NCBI GenBank assembly: GCA_040755535.1
Contig: JBFMAV010000004.1
Coordinates: 45,833-109,832, forward strand
Length of the DNA: 64,000 nt
Source: Aquabacter sp040755535
GTDB taxonomy: Bacteria > Pseudomonadota > Alphaproteobacteria > Rhizobiales > Xanthobacteraceae
Reading direction: 5' to 3'
Below the pieces are notes generated by a model. The model saw nothing but the letters and a program-made list of their open reading frames with translations. It was not told the origin of the DNA and made no database searches. Shown here piece after piece: positions 63,966 through 64,000 of this stretch (the first letter of the stretch is position 1; each line of letters opens with the position of its first letter). The translations under genes were made by a program, and so were the position numbers.

Positions 63966-64000
63966 AGCGCGATCCGATCAGATTGAACCAATCTGATCGG
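63963..64000. repeat. Intergenic palindromic element, copy C (truncated by window)
   Basis: TAGAGCGCGATCC leads into a perfect 12-bp stem CCGATCAGATTG and CAATCTGATCGG with an AAC loop (63974-64000). The core matches copy A at 22 of 27 positions, and the lead matches copy B on the other strand. The element probably continues past the window, and its first three bases are the mmsB stop codon. Confidence 0.75.

Overview
This is one GC-rich chromosomal window (about two thirds G+C by eye) from an alphaproteobacterium, most likely Hyphomicrobiales and plausibly Xanthobacteraceae. The indicators are a CcrM-type GANTC methyltransferase, an FtsZ with a long Pro/Ala linker and the tail peptide LEIPAFLRRQAN, a rhizobial-style ornithine-lipid acyltransferase (OlsB), ligase-associated PdeM and Lhr-like proteins, cysteine-poor bL36, and the gene order ftsW-murG-murC-murB-ddl-ftsQAZ-lpxC-bamD-recN. 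The family assignment is inferred from gene content only. I found no rRNA, tRNA, CRISPR array, prophage or insertion sequence.

Layout. 0-3.3 kb: thiE, malate synthase aceB and a DUF2076 protein. 3.3-9.6 kb (minus): DNA-damage phosphoesterase pdeM, an Old Yellow Enzyme, an amino acid permease and a ligase-associated DEXH helicase. 9.6-24.7 kb (plus): the distal half of the division and cell-wall cluster with a CDF metal transporter between murC and murB, then lpxC, bamD and recN. 24.7-31.0 kb (mostly minus): DUF4260, an atypical SDR, arfB, olsB, a TPR protein, rpmJ, a DsbA-like protein and a DciA-like protein, with one exported protein on plus. 31.1-34.7 kb (plus): mutY, an exported methyltransferase and an APC permease. 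34.7-41.7 kb (minus): ccrM, a DHFR-like protein, and a cyanophycin pair (synthetase cphA plus a double-length cyanophycinase). 42.1-45.6 kb (plus, divergent from cphA): an aspartoacylase-like M14 protein, a cationic-type amino acid permease and a tandem universal stress protein. 45.7-51.2 kb (minus): nadA-nadB-nadC, an alpha/beta hydrolase and dapE. 51.3-56.1 kb (plus): an MscS-type channel, a CAP lipoprotein and an acyl-CoA synthetase. 56.1-59.6 kb: VUT transporter, rpmB, an SDR/TetR divergon and a LysR regulator. 59.7-64 kb (plus): valine catabolism (mmsA, acyl-CoA dehydrogenase, mmsB), split by a FitAB/VapBC-like toxin-antitoxin pair.

How it fits together. Most of the window is core chromosome: peptidoglycan and divisome assembly, outer-membrane biogenesis, de novo NAD synthesis and ribosomal proteins. 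The most distinctive accessory theme is nitrogen storage. CphA would make cyanophycin, and the cyanophycinase next to it is a 730-residue tandem protein whose second half has lost the catalytic His. Several promoter regions carry readable symmetric operators: two TATGCTM-N5-GAGCATA sites in front of nadA, a TATTTA-N3-AACGTT-N3-TAAATA dyad with a degenerate copy between an SDR and a TetR gene, repeats between the LysR gene and mmsA, and a perfect 14-bp palindrome in front of the toxin-antitoxin pair. A family of CCGATCAG-type hairpins occurs at 15.4-15.6 kb and at the right edge.
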